From contig CAMLLA010000008.1 of the NCBI GenBank assembly GCA_946480525.1, positions 1-25,119 of the forward strand: a stretch of DNA of 25,119 nucleotides, written 5' to 3'. Made by a program: the position numbers and the translations under genes. The first letter of the stretch is position 1. The number at the start of each line of letters is the position of its first letter. The notes beneath the pieces are model-generated. The model had not been told where the DNA came from. It made no database searches and worked only from the letters and a program-made list of their open reading frames with translations. Of this stretch, positions 1-8,090 are shown piece after piece. This stretch comes from an uncultured Asticcacaulis sp. GTDB lineage: Bacteria; Pseudomonadota; Alphaproteobacteria; Caulobacterales; Caulobacteraceae.

Positions 1-31
1 CCCTTCGCATGGCTCCGGGCGTTCGTCGCGG

Positions 32-83
32 AAATCAGTACATTCAGTACTGATTTCATCCGATTTGCTTCAAAGCAAATCGG
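32..83. repeat. Two tandem perfect hairpins downstream of the ferredoxin reductase gene
   Basis: Two adjacent palindromes are visible. Arms 32-41 and 47-56 (AAATCAGTAC/GTACTGATTT) enclose a 5-nt loop. Arms 60-70 and 73-83 (CCGATTTGCTT/AAGCAAATCGG) enclose 2 nt. They lie about 20 bp beyond the stop codon of the minus-strand reductase gene, so they could form in its 3' end and stabilise it or help end transcription. No clear T-run follows on the minus strand, so a classical intrinsic terminator is not supported. They resemble the palindromic intergenic elements elsewhere in the window. Confidence 0.6.
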
Positions 84-105
84 CGCTCCTCACCCCCAAA
101 CCCAC

Positions 106-1272
<1,167 letters not shown>

Positions 1273-1289
1273 TTAGCAGGGGTATTGGC

Positions 1290-2252
1290 ATGTCCAGGGA
1301 TAGACTGCCGCCGCTGTCGGCGCTTCGCGTGTTCGAAGCGGCGGCGCGGCATGAAAGTTTCAAGCAGGCGGCCGAAGAGCTGTTCGTCACGCCGGGCGCG
1401 GTGTCGCAGCAGATCCGCCTTCTGGAAGAACATGTCGGCGTCGAACTGTTCGTCCGCGACGGCCGCCGTGTGGTCCTGAGTGATGCCGGCAAGGCGTCCG
1501 CCCTGATCCTGAAGGAAGCCTTCGAGAAGATGTTCGAGGCGACGCGCCTGATGAAGGCCGGCATCAGCAAGGGCCGCGTCACGGTGTCCGCCGCGCCCAG
1601 CTTTGCCGCCAAGTGGCTGATGCCGCGTCTCTACGAGTTTAGCGCCGCTAACGAAGACATCGACGTCTGGGTCAGCGCCGACATGCAGCCGGTCGACTTC
1701 GCCGTCTCCGACATCGACCTGGCCGTGCGCTACGGCAACGGGCATTACAACGGGCTGAATGTCGAGCACCTGCTGGCCGAAGCCGTCGTGCCGGTGTGCT
1801 CGCCGCTGTTGTTCGAAGCCGCGCCGATGAAGAAGCCCGCCGACCTGGGCCACCACGTCCTGCTGCATGACGTCGGCTTCGAGGCCGACCCCAGCTGCCC
1901 GGACTGGGCCATGTGGCTCAAGGCGCACGGCGTCGAAGGCGTCGATGCCTCGCGTGGTCCGCGTTTCAACCAGTCGTCCATGGTGATCGAGGCGGCCGTG
2001 GCCGGTCGTGGCGTGGCCCTGGCCAAGCGCACCATCGCCGAGGCCGATCTTCAGGCTGGCCGTTTGAAGGTTTTGTTCGACGAGGCCGATGCGCCGCTGA
2101 ACTTTGGCTATTATCTGGTCTGGCCGCAGACGCGCGAGCCCAGCCCGGCGCAGTTGCGTTTCATGGACTGGCTGCGCAGCGAGGCGCGCAACGCCGAGCC
2201 CGTGGCGGGCGGTGCCAAGGAACGTCCGGTGTTTGCGGCTCAGGACATTTAA
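1290..2252 (+). CDS. LysR-family transcriptional regulator, GcvA-like
   Basis: A 320-residue DNA-binding regulator. An N-terminal winged helix-turn-helix (about residues 5-65) contains the LysR signature: ALRVFEAAARHESFKQAAEEL, then TPGAVSQQIRLLEEHVG, then LFVRDGRRVVLSDAG. The rest is a periplasmic-binding-protein-like effector domain (about 90-300). The sequence around VFEAAARHESF most resembles the GcvA subgroup, which includes glycine-cleavage and beta-lactamase regulators. The effector is not deducible. The ATG start has AGGGG 7 nt upstream. It is divergent from the ferredoxin reductase gene, the usual arrangement for a LysR regulator and its target. The target could also lie elsewhere, since cysK points away and is not divergent from it. 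A palindromic intergenic element begins 4 bp after the stop. Confidence 0.93.
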   Translation: MSRDRLPPLSALRVFEAAARHESFKQAAEELFVTPGAVSQQIRLLEEHVGVELFVRDGRRVVLSDAGKASALILKEAFEKMFEATRLMKAGISKGRVTVSAAPSFAAKWLMPRLYEFSAANEDIDVWVSADMQPVDFAVSDIDLAVRYGNGHYNGLNVEHLLAEAVVPVCSPLLFEAAPMKKPADLGHHVLLHDVGFEADPSCPDWAMWLKAHGVEGVDASRGPRFNQSSMVIEAAVAGRGVALAKRTIAEADLQAGRLKVLFDEADAPLNFGYYLVWPQTREPSPAQLRFMDWLRSEARNAEPVAGGAKERPVFAAQDI

Positions 2253-2255
2253 GGC

Positions 2256-2438
2256 AATTCCTTCCCCGTTTACGCGGGTTTGGCTTCGGCGAAAGTACAG
2301 CTTTCGCAAGCCATGGGCATTTGCGTAGCAAATGACGGAAGGGGGAGGGGCCAAGGTCCTGTCTTTAAAGCCTGCGGCATTTCCCCTTTCCACCGTCGCA
2401 AGCGATGGTCCCCCCTCCCCGTAAACGGGGAGGGAATT
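2256..2438. repeat. MITE/REP-like intergenic element with 18-bp terminal inverted repeats
   Basis: Terminal arms 2256-2273 (AATTCCTTCCCCGTTTAC) and 2421-2438 (GTAAACGGGGAGGGAATT) are inverted repeats with one mismatch in 18. Inside are a hairpin at 2282-2312 (GGCTT-cg-GCGAAAG/CTTTCGC-AAGCC) and another at 2318-2334 (CATTTGC-gta-GCAAATG). There is no open reading frame with family features. The element fills the 230-bp gap between the converging lysR and cysK genes, so it may also act as a transcript end for both. Similar CTCCCCGT...ACGGGGAG palindromes recur after proB. Confidence 0.72.
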
Positions 2439-2482
2439 AGACGTAAAGTCTTTGCTACGAGAGAACGCGACGCTTGACACCT

Positions 2483-3487
2483 TTACGCAGCAGCCCCCGT
2501 GTCCGGGAACCACGGCGGGGTCGGCAGGCCCTTGTCCTTCAGGAAGGCCGGATTGAAGATCTTCGACGCATAACGGTTGCCGTAGTCGCACAGCACGGTG
2601 ACGATCGTCTTGCCGGGACCCAAGTCCTTCGCCATCTTCATCGCGCCGACGACATTGAGCGCTGATGACGTGCCAAGGCATAATCCTTCGGTCTGGATCA
2701 TGTCGTAGAGCACCGGCAGCCACTCTTCGTCCGACACCTGGTAGGAACGGTCGACATGAATGCCTTCGAGGTTTGCGGTAATGCGGCCCTGGCCGATACC
2801 TTCGGTGATAGACGTCCCTTCGGATTTCAGCTCGCCGGTCGTGTAGTAGCTGTAGAGCGCCGCGCCGAACGGATCGGCCAGGCCGATCTGGATGTCCGGG
2901 TTCTGAGATTTCAGATAGAGGCTCATGCCGCCCAGCGTGCCGCCCGAACCGACGGCACAGATGAAGGCATCGAGCTTGCCGTCGAGCGCCTTCATTACCT
3001 CCGGACCGGTGCCATCGATATGCGCCTGGCGGTTGGCGACATTGTCGAACTGGTTGGCCCATACCGCGCCCAACTCCTGGGCAAGCGTCCCGGAATAGCG
3101 AACATAGTTGTTCGGATTGGCGTAAGGCACGGCATCGACTTCGATCAACTCAGCGCCCAACTGGCGGATGGCGTCCTTTTTTTCCTGCGCCTGGGTACGG
3201 GGGATAACGATGACGCATTTATAGCCCAGCGCATTGGCGACCATGGCCAGGCCAATGCCGGTATTGCCTGCCGTGCCTTCGACGATGGTGCCGCCGGGTT
3301 TCAGGCGGCCGTTCTTTTCATGATCGCGGATGATCCAAAGCGCGGCGCGGTCCTTGATCGACTGCCCGGGGTTGAGGAACTCCGCCTTGCCGTAAATTTC
3401 GCAGCCAGTCGCTTCCGATGCCGCCTTCAGGCGGATCAGCGGCGTGTTTCCAATCAGGTCGACGACGGAAGTAACAGGTGCGGACAT
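2483..3487 (-). CDS. cysK: Cysteine synthase (O-acetylserine sulfhydrylase), CysK type
   Basis: A 334-residue PLP enzyme of fold type II that makes L-cysteine from O-acetyl-L-serine and sulfide in the cytoplasm. With the ATG at 3487, the IGNTPLIRLK motif is at residues 12-21. The Schiff-base lysine is K45 in NPGQSIKDR, the substrate loop is EGTAGNTGIGLA (about 69-80), and the phosphate-binding glycine loop is GSGGTLGG. Family members usually read NPGGSVKDR and EGTSGNTG, so this is a slightly divergent CysK. A TTG start at 3502 is also open, but the ATG at 3487 has a GAGAA ribosome site 8 nt upstream and matches the usual N-terminus. The gene is monocistronic and converges on lysR. A cystathionine-beta-synthase-like specificity is less likely, since no CBS domain is present. 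Confidence 0.93.
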   Translation of the reverse strand: MSAPVTSVVDLIGNTPLIRLKAASEATGCEIYGKAEFLNPGQSIKDRAALWIIRDHEKNGRLKPGGTIVEGTAGNTGIGLAMVANALGYKCVIVIPRTQAQEKKDAIRQLGAELIEVDAVPYANPNNYVRYSGTLAQELGAVWANQFDNVANRQAHIDGTGPEVMKALDGKLDAFICAVGSGGTLGGMSLYLKSQNPDIQIGLADPFGAALYSYYTTGELKSEGTSITEGIGQGRITANLEGIHVDRSYQVSDEEWLPVLYDMIQTEGLCLGTSSALNVVGAMKMAKDLGPGKTIVTVLCDYGNRYASKIFNPAFLKDKGLPTPPWFPDTGAAA

Positions 3488-3567
3488 GGGAATGGTTCTC
3501 AAGAAGGGTCAGGCTAGCTATCAAATTGCTGCCGTTTGCCCAAGCGATGGATTCTAATCGCGCGATT

Positions 3568-3657
3568 TAGATCGGAACGCAGTTAAATGGAACTGTCGTT
3601 CCGATCTAATTTTTGCTTGGCTGCGATGTTATGCGGAAACCTGTTCCGCACATCGCT
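3568..3657. repeat. Two consecutive long hairpins upstream of cysK
   Basis: The gap 3488-3785 holds two strong stem-loops. The first, 3568-3608, pairs TAGATCGGAACGCAGTT with AACTGTCGTTCCGATCTA around a 6-nt loop with one bulged T. The second, 3622-3657, pairs GCGATGT and GCGGAA with TTCCGC and ACATCGC around ACCTG with a TAT bulge. The first is followed by AATTTTT on the plus strand. They could be a mobile REP-like palindrome, a structured leader for minus-strand cysK about 80 nt upstream of its start, or part of an unannotated RNA. I see no gene in 3488-3767. Confidence 0.6.
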
Positions 3658-3785
3658 CGGGCATCCTTGCATGTCACAGCAAGTTCATGATGCGCAGGCA
3701 GACTGGAAAATAACACATCGCGTTTTTATTTTCGTCGCGGTTAGTTTCGGGGCGGCGGACGGGCAACATGGTTATGGAGTTGTTA

Positions 3786-4037
3786 ATGGCCGTCCTAAGC
3801 TTTATAATATCCATTATCGCCGGACTGGTGGCGGGATGGATTGTTTACTATATAATGGTGGGAGGGCTTCGCATGTCAGAAAATGATAACAAAAATAAGA
3901 TCTTGCTGGAAAAAGAGTCCTTGCTCGACCGGTTCGGCGTCGTTTGCTTCCGCATCGCCAATCGCTTCGTGATTTCGACCCTGGGCGGCGCGGTCGTGAA
4001 ACTTGTGCTCGGCAATCCAAAAACCCGTAAAGCTTGA
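3786..4037 (+). CDS. Small hypothetical single-pass membrane protein
   Basis: An unrecognised ORF of 83 residues if it starts at the ATG at 3786, which has GGAG 6 nt upstream. A longer 89-residue version begins at 3768. A 54-residue version begins at 3873, behind a strong GGGAGGG, but would lose the membrane segment. The first 25 residues (AVLSFIISIIAGLVAGWIVYY) form a convincing transmembrane helix. The rest is a charged cytoplasmic-type tail (SENDNKNK...) and a mildly hydrophobic patch (FRIANRFVISTLGGAVVKLVLG) that might be amphipathic. The region is AT-richer than its neighbours, which could mean recent acquisition. No function can be assigned. Confidence 0.5.
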   Translation: MAVLSFIISIIAGLVAGWIVYYIMVGGLRMSENDNKNKILLEKESLLDRFGVVCFRIANRFVISTLGGAVVKLVLGNPKTRKA

Positions 4038-4114
4038 TTGACCTTGCGCGGATGGTAAGGCTCGCTCTATAGCAGGCCCAATTACGTTCCCAATGGATGC
4101 AGGTCCGCGCCAAA

Positions 4115-5086
4115 ATGGCTGTCTTTACTCCCGTCTCATTAGACGATGCCAGGGCCTACCTGCGTGACTACGACATCGGCGAACTGATCCACCTCGAAGG
4201 CATCGAGGAGGGCGTCTCCAATACCAATTTCAAGGTCGAAACAACGACGGGGCTGTACGCCCTGACCCTGTTCGAAGCGGCGACGCCGGTGGACGACCTG
4301 CCGTGGTTCATGGACTATACGCTGTATCTGGACCGCAAGGGCTATCCGGCGCCGGGGCCTGCGCTCAAGCGCGACGGTGGGTCCCTGGGCGAGATCAACG
4401 GCAAGCCATGCGCCCTGATCAAGTGGCTGCCGGGCCGCTGGCCGCGCAACCCCGATGTGCGCCATGCGGCGTCGGCGGGTGAATATCTGGCGAAGCTGCA
4501 TCTTGTCGGCGGGGACTTTCCGCAGGTCCGCGAAAACAGCATGGGCCCTCACGCCTGGCCGGGCCTGATCGAACGCTGCGTGCCGAAGGCATCGACTTCA
4601 CCGCGCGCACAGGATGTGCTGGAAGATTTTCGTGGAGAACTGGCGTGGCTTGAAAAGCAATGGCCGGCCCAGTTGCCCAAGGGCGCCATCCACGCCGACT
4701 ACTTTACCGACAATGTCCTGATGAGCGATGACGGTGAGGTGACCGGCGTCATCGACTATTACTACGCCTGTACCGACTTCTACGCCTACGATCTGGCGGT
4801 GTCGCTGAACGCCTGGGGCTTCACACCGGGCGGGCAACCCTTGCCGAACATGATCCGAGCCTTCGCCGATGCCTATCATGCGGTGCGGCCATTGTCCGAT
4901 GCGGAAATTGACGCCTTGCCGTTGTTCGCGCGCGGCTCGGCGGTGCGGTTCACCCTGACGCGGCTTTACGATCTGCTCAACCACGACCCGTCGTGGGTGG
5001 TGAAGCCCAAGGACCCGGAAGCGTTTTACCGCCGGCTTGAGTATCACCGCTCGGTCAAAAACGGCCGCGACTATTTCTCGGCGTAA
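4115..5086 (+). CDS. thrB: Homoserine kinase, ThrB type II (aminoglycoside phosphotransferase fold)
   Basis: A 323-residue kinase that phosphorylates L-homoserine to O-phospho-L-homoserine, the substrate of threonine synthase (thrC at 9023-10405). This is the APH-fold ThrB of alphaproteobacteria, not the GHMP-type ThrB of E. coli. Visible features are the N-terminal MAVFTPVSLDDARAYLRDYD, the family motif EGIEEGVSNTNFKV, the catalytic loop IHADYFTDNVL (HxDxxxxN), and the metal-binding VIDYYYACTDFYAYDLA (DxD/E). I chose the ATG at 4115 because family members begin MAVYT-like; an ATG at 4097 adds six residues. The last 16 bp overlap the end of the converging Sel1-repeat gene. It is separated from thrC by about 4 kb, so the threonine genes are not an operon here. 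Confidence 0.92.
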   Translation: MAVFTPVSLDDARAYLRDYDIGELIHLEGIEEGVSNTNFKVETTTGLYALTLFEAATPVDDLPWFMDYTLYLDRKGYPAPGPALKRDGGSLGEINGKPCALIKWLPGRWPRNPDVRHAASAGEYLAKLHLVGGDFPQVRENSMGPHAWPGLIERCVPKASTSPRAQDVLEDFRGELAWLEKQWPAQLPKGAIHADYFTDNVLMSDDGEVTGVIDYYYACTDFYAYDLAVSLNAWGFTPGGQPLPNMIRAFADAYHAVRPLSDAEIDALPLFARGSAVRFTLTRLYDLLNHDPSWVVKPKDPEAFYRRLEYHRSVKNGRDYFSA

Positions 5087-6348
5087 ACCGGCGGGTCGTA
5101 GCGGCCGTGCCAGACGCGCACGGCGCTGGCGTTTTCGCGGACTTGCTGGACGCTGAGAGCTTCGCGTATCTTCGCCTGAAGTGCGGCCTCGGTGGCGCTG
5201 TCGCCGCCGCAATTGTCGAGGCTGAGTTGCAGCCAGTAATCCGCGCCGGCAGGGTCGTTCCAGTCCGCCAGGATCGTGGCAAGTTCCATTTGATAGGCGG
5301 ACACTAAGCGGGCATTGTCGTCGCCGGTCAGGCGGTGGCCATTGTTATTGGCGGCGCGCGTCAGCCAGTCCAGCCCGGCCACGGCGTCGCGCGGGGTACC
5401 GCGTCCATTGAGCAATGCATGGCCCACGGCGGCCTGCGCTTCGACATCACCGGAAGCCGCGGCGCGGCTGAACCATTGGAAGGCTTGCCCCGCTGTGTCG
5501 ACGGCGCCCAGCCGGTCGTCGTTGTAAAGCCTGGCCAGTTGCACCTGCGCGTCGCGGTCACCAGCCTCCGCGCGGGTGCGGACGCTCTGTGCGGCGCGAT
5601 TGTAGTAGATGATCGCCATGCCGCGCCGGCGATCGCCCAGTTCACCGGATTCGTAGTGCCGGGCCGTGATCAGCTGGTGGTAATATTCACCATCATCCGC
5701 CACGGCCTGGAACCACTTTTCCGCACTCGCGATGTCGGGTTTTACGCCTTCGCCGGTCAGGTAGCGATAGGCGACGGCTTCTGCCGCACGCGCGTCGCCA
5801 TCCTCCGCCGCCCTAAGGTCGCTGAGATATTCGGCCCGCCATTCCGCGATATCCGCGCCGTAACCGGCTTTACCGAGTGCGACAATTTCAGCGTCCAGCT
5901 TCGCGTTTTCGCTGTCGGCCTCCCTCATCCGCAGCGCCCAGCGCAGGCGCTCGGTGCCGCCGGCGGGTGCGGCATAGGCCTGGGGCGTGTCGCAACAGGT
6001 GTTCAATTCGTAGATGGCGTTTCCGCTGCCCATCAGCGCCGCCTGTTGCAGCAGGCTCATCCCGCCGTTCCAGTCGGGCGCGACACCCAATTCGCCGTCG
6101 CGCCGGATCATGCCCAGCACATAGGTCGCTTCGGCGTCACCGTGGGCCATCGCCTTGGTCAGCCACGGTACGGCGGCCTTGTCATGGCGATCATAAAGCC
6201 AGACACCGAGTTTGGAGGTCGCGGCGTCATCACCGGCATTGGCGCGCGAGATGAGGTCTTCGGGCGCGGCTTCGGCTATGGCGGCGGACGCCGTCATCCA
6301 CAGGCCAGCAAGCAAAGCCGCGCGTACAGGTCCGGTGATGGTGTGCAA
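5071..6348 (-). CDS. Secreted Sel1-repeat (TPR-like) protein
   Basis: A 425-residue protein with an N-terminal signal peptide (HTITGPVRAALLAGLWMTASAAIAEA, probable cleavage after residue ~27), so it is probably periplasmic. Several Sel1-like repeats follow, for example AAEAVAYRYLTGEGVKPDIASAEKWF and AQAAVGHALLNGRGTPRDAVAGLDWL, with the typical G-x-G and A-x-x-W-x-x-A pattern. Sel1 repeats form alpha solenoids that bind partner proteins. No catalytic domain is visible. The start is TTG at 6348 with GGGGCGGGG 7 nt upstream; no in-frame ATG lies before the signal peptide. The 3' end overlaps converging thrB by 16 bp. The cysteine pair in ELNTCCDTPQ is unusual for the family. Role unknown. Confidence 0.82.
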   Translation of the reverse strand: MHTITGPVRAALLAGLWMTASAAIAEAAPEDLISRANAGDDAATSKLGVWLYDRHDKAAVPWLTKAMAHGDAEATYVLGMIRRDGELGVAPDWNGGMSLLQQAALMGSGNAIYELNTCCDTPQAYAAPAGGTERLRWALRMREADSENAKLDAEIVALGKAGYGADIAEWRAEYLSDLRAAEDGDARAAEAVAYRYLTGEGVKPDIASAEKWFQAVADDGEYYHQLITARHYESGELGDRRRGMAIIYYNRAAQSVRTRAEAGDRDAQVQLARLYNDDRLGAVDTAGQAFQWFSRAAASGDVEAQAAVGHALLNGRGTPRDAVAGLDWLTRAANNNGHRLTGDDNARLVSAYQMELATILADWNDPAGADYWLQLSLDNCGGDSATEAALQAKIREALSVQQVRENASAVRVWHGRYDPPVYAEK

Positions 6349-6478
6349 TGTTAAGCCCCGCCCCAGTTAACGATTTTGAACGCGTTAACCATTCGAAACT
6401 GGCACGGATGTGTGCCTGAGTCCAGATAGTGAGATGCGGCTTTCGCGTCACACTTGTTGCGCATGCAACTTTAGCGGC

Positions 6479-6505
6479 TTGACCGGCATGAGCGTATGGT
6501 AAATA
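6479..6505 (+). promoter_or_regulatory. Candidate sigma-70 promoter for a small transcript before rtcB
   Basis: TTGACC at 6479-6484 could be a -35, and TAAATA at 6500-6505 a -10, with 15 bp between them, a little short of the ideal 17. Predicted initiation falls near 6512-6514, almost on an ATG. This would define a transcript of about 185 nt ending at the hairpin terminator at 6665-6700. Confidence 0.35.
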
Positions 6506-6513
6506 AGGCCCGC

Positions 6514-6636
6514 ATGTTTATGACCCGCAGCCAGATCCAGATGAGCAAGCCGACCGTCTCGCACGAGAACGGCGTCGATCTGCGCGCGCTGCGTCGGACC
6601 CTCGATCCGCGACAGGGCTGTATCCGAAACCCATAG
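6514..6636 (+). CDS. Possible 40-residue leaderless small ORF or small RNA
   Basis: The ATG at 6514 opens a 40-codon frame to TAG at 6636 (it begins MFMTRSQIQMSKPTVSHENG). A candidate promoter ends 8 bp before it and an intrinsic terminator follows 28 bp after it. Leaderless messages are common in Caulobacter relatives, so translation without a ribosome site is plausible. The peptide is basic (RALRRTLDPRQ) and not recognised. The same interval could instead be a non-coding RNA of about 185 nt. Coding status is uncertain. Confidence 0.3.
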   Translation: MFMTRSQIQMSKPTVSHENGVDLRALRRTLDPRQGCIRNP

Positions 6637-6664
6637 GACAAAAACCGTCCGATGTTTCGCGTCC

Positions 6665-6700
6665 AGCCCTTTCGACCCGGTCGAAAGGGCTTTTCCATTT
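6665..6700 (+). terminator. Intrinsic terminator upstream of rtcB
   Basis: Perfect 12-bp arms 6665-6676 (AGCCCTTTCGAC) and 6680-6691 (GTCGAAAGGGCT) enclose CCG, followed by TTTCCATTTTAT. Its position 40 bp before rtcB implies that an upstream plus-strand transcript ends here. The Sel1 gene is on the other strand, so the only candidate is the 6514-6636 unit. Confidence 0.8.
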
Positions 6701-6740
6701 TATCTGAATTTTTGAAAACGAGCAGAAAAGGAGAAAACAC

Positions 6741-7967
6741 ATGCAAGTTTTCCAAGGCGCCCGTGGGGGCTTGATCAAGGCGTGGATCGACGGCGTGGCC
6801 GTCGAGGATCAGGCGCGCAAGCAGCTCGACAATATTGCCGCCATGCCCTTCATCCATAAGCACGTCGCCATCATGCCTGACGTTCACTGGGGCATGGGGG
6901 CGACCATCGGTTCGGTCATTCCGACCAAGGGCGCGATCATCCCGGCGGCGGTCGGTGTCGACCTGGGCTGCGGCATGATGGCGGTGCGGACGACGCTTAC
7001 CGCGTCGGACCTGCCGGACAACCTGGCGGGGCTGCGGACTGCGATCGAGGAACGGATCCCACACGGCCGTACCGACAATGGTGGTGTCAATGACCGGGGC
7101 GCGTGGGGCGAGGCAACCGATGCGGCCAATAGCGAATTTTCGAAGCTGTCCGACGAGTTGAAAAAGATCGTCGACAAGCATCCGAAGATTTCGCAGGCGG
7201 CGCAGCGGGCGCAGAACCATCTGGGCACGCTTGGTACCGGCAACCACTTTGTCGAGGTCTGCCTCGATGAAAACGACGCCGTGTGGATCATGCTGCACTC
7301 GGGTTCGCGCGGCATCGGCAACCGGATCGGATCCTACTTCATCGAGCGCGCCAAGCACGAGATGAAGCGGTGGTTCATCAACCTGCCGGACGAAGACCTG
7401 GCCTACCTGCCGGAAGGCTCGGAACTGTTCGGCGACTATATGGGAGCCGTGTCGTGGGCTCAGCGGTTCGCGCGGACCAACCGCGAACTGATGATGACGG
7501 CCGCGCTTGAGGCCCTTTCGGTCTCGGTGCCCAAGCGCTTCACCTGCGACTGCGAGGCCGTGAACTGCCACCACAACTACGTGGCGCACGAACGGCACTT
7601 CGGTTCGGACGTATTGGTGACCCGTAAGGGCGCCGTGCGGATCACGCCGGAGACGCTGGGCATCATCCCGGGATCGATGGGCGCGAAATCGTTCATCGTG
7701 CGCGGGATCGCCGGCCAGCCGATGGCCGAAGCCTTGTGTTCGTGTTCGCACGGTGCGGGCCGGGCCATGTCGCGGGCCGAAGCCAAGCGGCGCTTCACCC
7801 TGGAAGATCACGCGCGGGCAACCGCCGGGGTGGAGTGCCGGAAGGACTCCGAGGTGATCGACGAAACGCCGGCGGCGTACAAGGACATCGACGCGGTCAT
7901 GAAGGCCCAGGCCGACCACGTCGAAATCGTCCATACGCTCAAACAGGTGGTTTGCGTCAAAGGCTAG
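6741..7967 (+). CDS. rtcB: RNA-splicing ligase RtcB
   Basis: A 408-residue GTP- and Mn2+-dependent RNA ligase that joins 2',3'-cyclic phosphate or 3'-phosphate ends to 5'-OH ends. It repairs tRNA or other RNA cut by metal-independent nucleases. The expected active-site residues are all present: C77 (GVDLGCGM), H169 (GTGNHFVE), H186 (LHSGSRG), H278 (NCHHNY) and the guanylylated histidine H337 (SHGAGRAMSR). This spacing closely matches E. coli RtcB (C78, H168, H185, H281, H337). The ATG has AAGGAG 8 nt upstream. There is no adjacent rtcA cyclase or rtcR regulator. It sits between two intrinsic terminators (6665 and 8032), so it is probably monocistronic. Length is normal for the bacterial family. 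Confidence 0.95.
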   Translation: MQVFQGARGGLIKAWIDGVAVEDQARKQLDNIAAMPFIHKHVAIMPDVHWGMGATIGSVIPTKGAIIPAAVGVDLGCGMMAVRTTLTASDLPDNLAGLRTAIEERIPHGRTDNGGVNDRGAWGEATDAANSEFSKLSDELKKIVDKHPKISQAAQRAQNHLGTLGTGNHFVEVCLDENDAVWIMLHSGSRGIGNRIGSYFIERAKHEMKRWFINLPDEDLAYLPEGSELFGDYMGAVSWAQRFARTNRELMMTAALEALSVSVPKRFTCDCEAVNCHHNYVAHERHFGSDVLVTRKGAVRITPETLGIIPGSMGAKSFIVRGIAGQPMAEALCSCSHGAGRAMSRAEAKRRFTLEDHARATAGVECRKDSEVIDETPAAYKDIDAVMKAQADHVEIVHTLKQVVCVKG

Positions 7968-7972
7968 GCCAA

Positions 7973-8016
7973 GCGCATCCCAAAAAGTGTGCAGCGGTTT
8001 TTTGGATAAGATGCGC
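7973..8016. repeat. Alphaproteobacterial palindromic repeat, copy 1
   Basis: GCGCATC (7973-7979) and GATGCGC (8010-8016) flank AAAAAGTGTGCAGCGGTTTTTTGG, an imperfect palindrome. The core AAAGTGTGCAGCGGTTTT is, to my knowledge, a dispersed repeat in many alphaproteobacteria. A second, partly degenerate copy lies inverted at 24769-24800. It begins 5 bp after the rtcB stop codon. Confidence 0.7.
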
Positions 8017-8031
8017 GACAAGCAAAAAGAC

Positions 8032-8062
8032 AAAGAGGCGGTAGCAATGCCGCCTCTTTTTT
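8032..8062 (+). terminator. Intrinsic terminator of rtcB
   Basis: Arms 8032-8041 (AAAGAGGCGG) and 8050-8059 (CCGCCTCTTT) enclose TAGCAATG, with the T-run continuing to 8062. It is a classical rho-independent terminator 65 bp after the rtcB stop. Confidence 0.88.
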
Positions 8063-8078
8063 GACGTTTGAAACCCGC

Positions 8079-8084
8079 TATAGT
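8079..8084 (+). promoter_or_regulatory. Candidate -10 of a leaderless promoter
   Basis: TATAGT sits 6 bp before the ATG at 8091. No Shine-Dalgarno sequence is visible between the rtcB terminator and that ATG. The -35 is not obvious: TTGACG at 8061 is only 12 bp away. Initiation at the start codon itself would give a leaderless message. Confidence 0.35.
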
Positions 8085-8090
8085 CCGACC

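Noticed and set aside
3587..3886. 99-residue plus-strand ORF running through the hairpin region
   Set aside because: It begins inside a hairpin, has no ribosome site and overlaps the better-supported membrane ORF in another frame.
6471..8033. 520-residue minus-strand ORF opposite rtcB
   Set aside because: RtcB on the plus strand has every active-site residue and a good ribosome site. The antisense translation has low-complexity composition and no motifs.
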